NCBI GenBank assembly: GCA_955652715.1
Contig: CATPBS010000044.1
Coordinates: 1 to 6,063, forward strand
DNA length: 6,063 bases
Direction: 5' to 3'
Origin: an uncultured Candidatus Udaeobacter sp.
GTDB taxonomy: Bacteria > Verrucomicrobiota > Verrucomicrobiia > Chthoniobacterales > UBA10450
The translations under genes and the position numbers were made by a program. Positions 4,793 through 6,063 of this stretch are shown here, piece by piece. Positions within the stretch are counted from its first letter, which is position 1; each line of letters opens with the position of its first letter. Under the pieces are notes generated by a model that saw nothing but the letters and a program-made list of their open reading frames with translations, did no database searches and was not told the DNA's origin.

Positions 4793-6063
4793 ATGGTAGA
4801 CAAAACCGAGCTAATTCTGATTTGTCTCGTCACGGTCGCTCTGCTGGCGCTCGTTGCCCGGAAAATCCGAGTCCCATATCCGATTCTGCTGACCATCGGT
4901 GGCGTGGCAGTCGCTCTGGTCCCCGGTCTTCCTACGATTCACCTCGATCCGAAACTGGTCTTTAATCTGTTTCTTCCGCCCCTGCTTTATCCCGCGGCCA
5001 TCTTCACGTCCTGGAGAGATTTCCGGGCGAACCTTCGCTCGATTCTCCCCCTGGCAATCGTTTTGGTTCTTTTGACGATGACGGTGACTGCCTATGTGTT
5101 TCACGCCCTGGTCGGGTTACCTTTGGCGGTAGGTTTCGTGTTCGGCGCCATCATTTCGCCGCCCGACGCCGTGGCGGCGCTCGCCGTGACTCAAAATCTT
5201 CGGGTGCCCCGGAAGATCATTGTCATTCTCGAAGGAGAGAGTCTGATAAACGACGCGACGTCTTTTATCTCGTTCCGTTTTGCAGTAGCCGCAGTGCTGA
5301 CCGGCGCCTTTTCGCTGGGGCAAGCCAGCTTGCAGTTTCTTTTCGTCGCCGCGGGCGGCGTTTGTGTTGGTCTCGCCGTGGGCTGGCTGGCAACGCAATT
5401 GCAAAAGCGTTTGGACGATCCGCCCGTTCAAACAATGTTCTCCCTTCTTACCCCGTACGTTGCCTACTTCACCGGGGAAAGGCTGCATGTCTCCGGAATT
5501 CTCGCAGTCGTGATTGCCGGCATTTATATAGGATGGCGCGCCCCGCGTATCCTGAGCGGGCGGATGCGACTGCAAGCGCTGCCTGTTTGGGAAATGGTCA
5601 CGTTCATTCTGAACGGAATGCTTTTCATGCTCATCGGGCTTCAACTGCCACAGGTTATCCACGCGCTCCCTCCAGGTATGGTGACGCGCGTGGCTTGGCT
5701 GGCGATCGCGTTTGTTTTGCTCATCGTGCTGGTTCGTTTTGTCTGGGTGTTCGTGACCACCTATTTGCCGCGCCTGCTGAGCCGAACATTCCGCCATAAA
5801 AACCCCGTTCCCTGGCAACACACTGCGTTGATCGCATGGACCGGAATGCGCGGAGCGGATTCGCTTGCCGGCGCGCTGGCGATCCCGTTTGTGCTCGCTA
5901 ATGGCGAACCATTCCCCGGACGCGATCTCATCCTCTTACTGACGTTCTGCGTCATTTTCGCAACGCTCGTTCTGCAAGGACTCACGCTTAAGCCTCTGGT
6001 TGGCTGGCTGAAAATTGTGGACGATCACGCTACCGAAAAAGAAGAGAGACTGGCGCGCCTGAA
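4793..6063 (+). CDS. Na+/H+ antiporter, CPA1 family (3' end outside window)
   Basis: The frame from ATG 4793 is open to the right edge, giving 423 residues. The family exchanges Na+ or K+ for H+ across the inner membrane, controlling pH and salt. About a dozen hydrophobic segments are visible. Signature segments are RVPYPILLTIGG (26-37) in the first helices, AIISPPDAVAA (119-129) with Asp125, EGESLINDAT (147-156) with the ion-binding Asn153-Asp154 pair, and WTGMRGADSLAGALAIP (349-365) with Arg353. The Asn-Asp pair is the mark of the electroneutral CPA1 group. Asp356 in the usually hydrophobic position before SLA is unusual. Family members often have a 100-aa or longer cytoplasmic tail, which begins here near residue 408. 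The gene diverges from the minus-strand group; only a weak CGGAA motif precedes the ATG. Long minus-strand frames opposite it are its shadows. Confidence 0.92.
   Translation, partial: MVDKTELILICLVTVALLALVARKIRVPYPILLTIGGVAVALVPGLPTIHLDPKLVFNLFLPPLLYPAAIFTSWRDFRANLRSILPLAIVLVLLTMTVTAYVFHALVGLPLAVGFVFGAIISPPDAVAALAVTQNLRVPRKIIVILEGESLINDATSFISFRFAVAAVLTGAFSLGQASLQFLFVAAGGVCVGLAVGWLATQLQKRLDDPPVQTMFSLLTPYVAYFTGERLHVSGILAVVIAGIYIGWRAPRILSGRMRLQALPVWEMVTFILNGMLFMLIGLQLPQVIHALPPGMVTRVAWLAIAFVLLIVLVRFVWVFVTTYLPRLLSRTFRHKNPVPWQHTALIAWTGMRGADSLAGALAIPFVLANGEPFPGRDLILLLTFCVIFATLVLQGLTLKPLVGWLKIVDDHATEKEERLARL

Noticed and set aside
5117..5821. Long minus-strand open frame (234 codons) opposite the antiporter
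   Set aside because: Gln/His/Arg/Asn-rich product with no motif. It lies entirely opposite an unambiguous CPA1 antiporter and is explained by that gene's codon pattern.

Overview
The window looks like a piece of a soil-type bacterial chromosome. Base composition is moderate, a little over half G+C by eye. Several proteins have a Verrucomicrobia-like flavour: the small HPEW / CDSYEA-type protein, the very basic MGHSKGRDN microprotein, and Tyr/Pro/His-rich secreted peptides. That placement is inference from recognition, not a search. No rRNA, tRNA, CRISPR array or intact insertion sequence was seen.

Layout. Positions 1-222 hold the 3' end of an unrecognised plus-strand gene. Positions 382-1042 hold four very short plus-strand frames packed head to tail: an Arg-rich 81-aa frame, a 73-aa soluble protein, and two single-pass membrane microproteins of 31 and 30 aa whose stop and start overlap as ATGA. 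Positions 1043-1730 are gene-poor and contain a strong palindrome and one doubtful minus-strand frame. Positions 1731-2321 encode a membrane-anchored protein of the MsrB (SelR) family with no cysteine at all; the catalytic Cys is Ser. Positions 2599-2886 encode a small secreted Tyr/Pro/His-rich protein with a strong ribosome-binding site.

From 4784 down to 3065 the minus strand carries a probable operon. Its order is a 44-aa frame (uncertain), a NYN-domain (LabA/DUF88-type) putative ribonuclease with an Arg-rich tail, a stand-alone HD-domain (p)ppGpp-hydrolase-like protein, and a 39-aa extremely basic microprotein. The operon faces the secreted-protein gene across a 178-bp gap holding two copies of a 32-bp repeat. 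Divergent from it, a CPA1-family Na+/H+ antiporter begins at 4793 and runs off the right edge.

How the genes may work together. The minus-strand group combines a putative RNA nuclease, an alarmone hydrolase and a nucleic-acid-binding-like microprotein, which would fit stress or growth-rate control of RNA; this is inference from order and domains. The most unusual single protein is the Cys-free MsrB homologue. The most unusual arrangement is the microprotein cluster at 382-1042.
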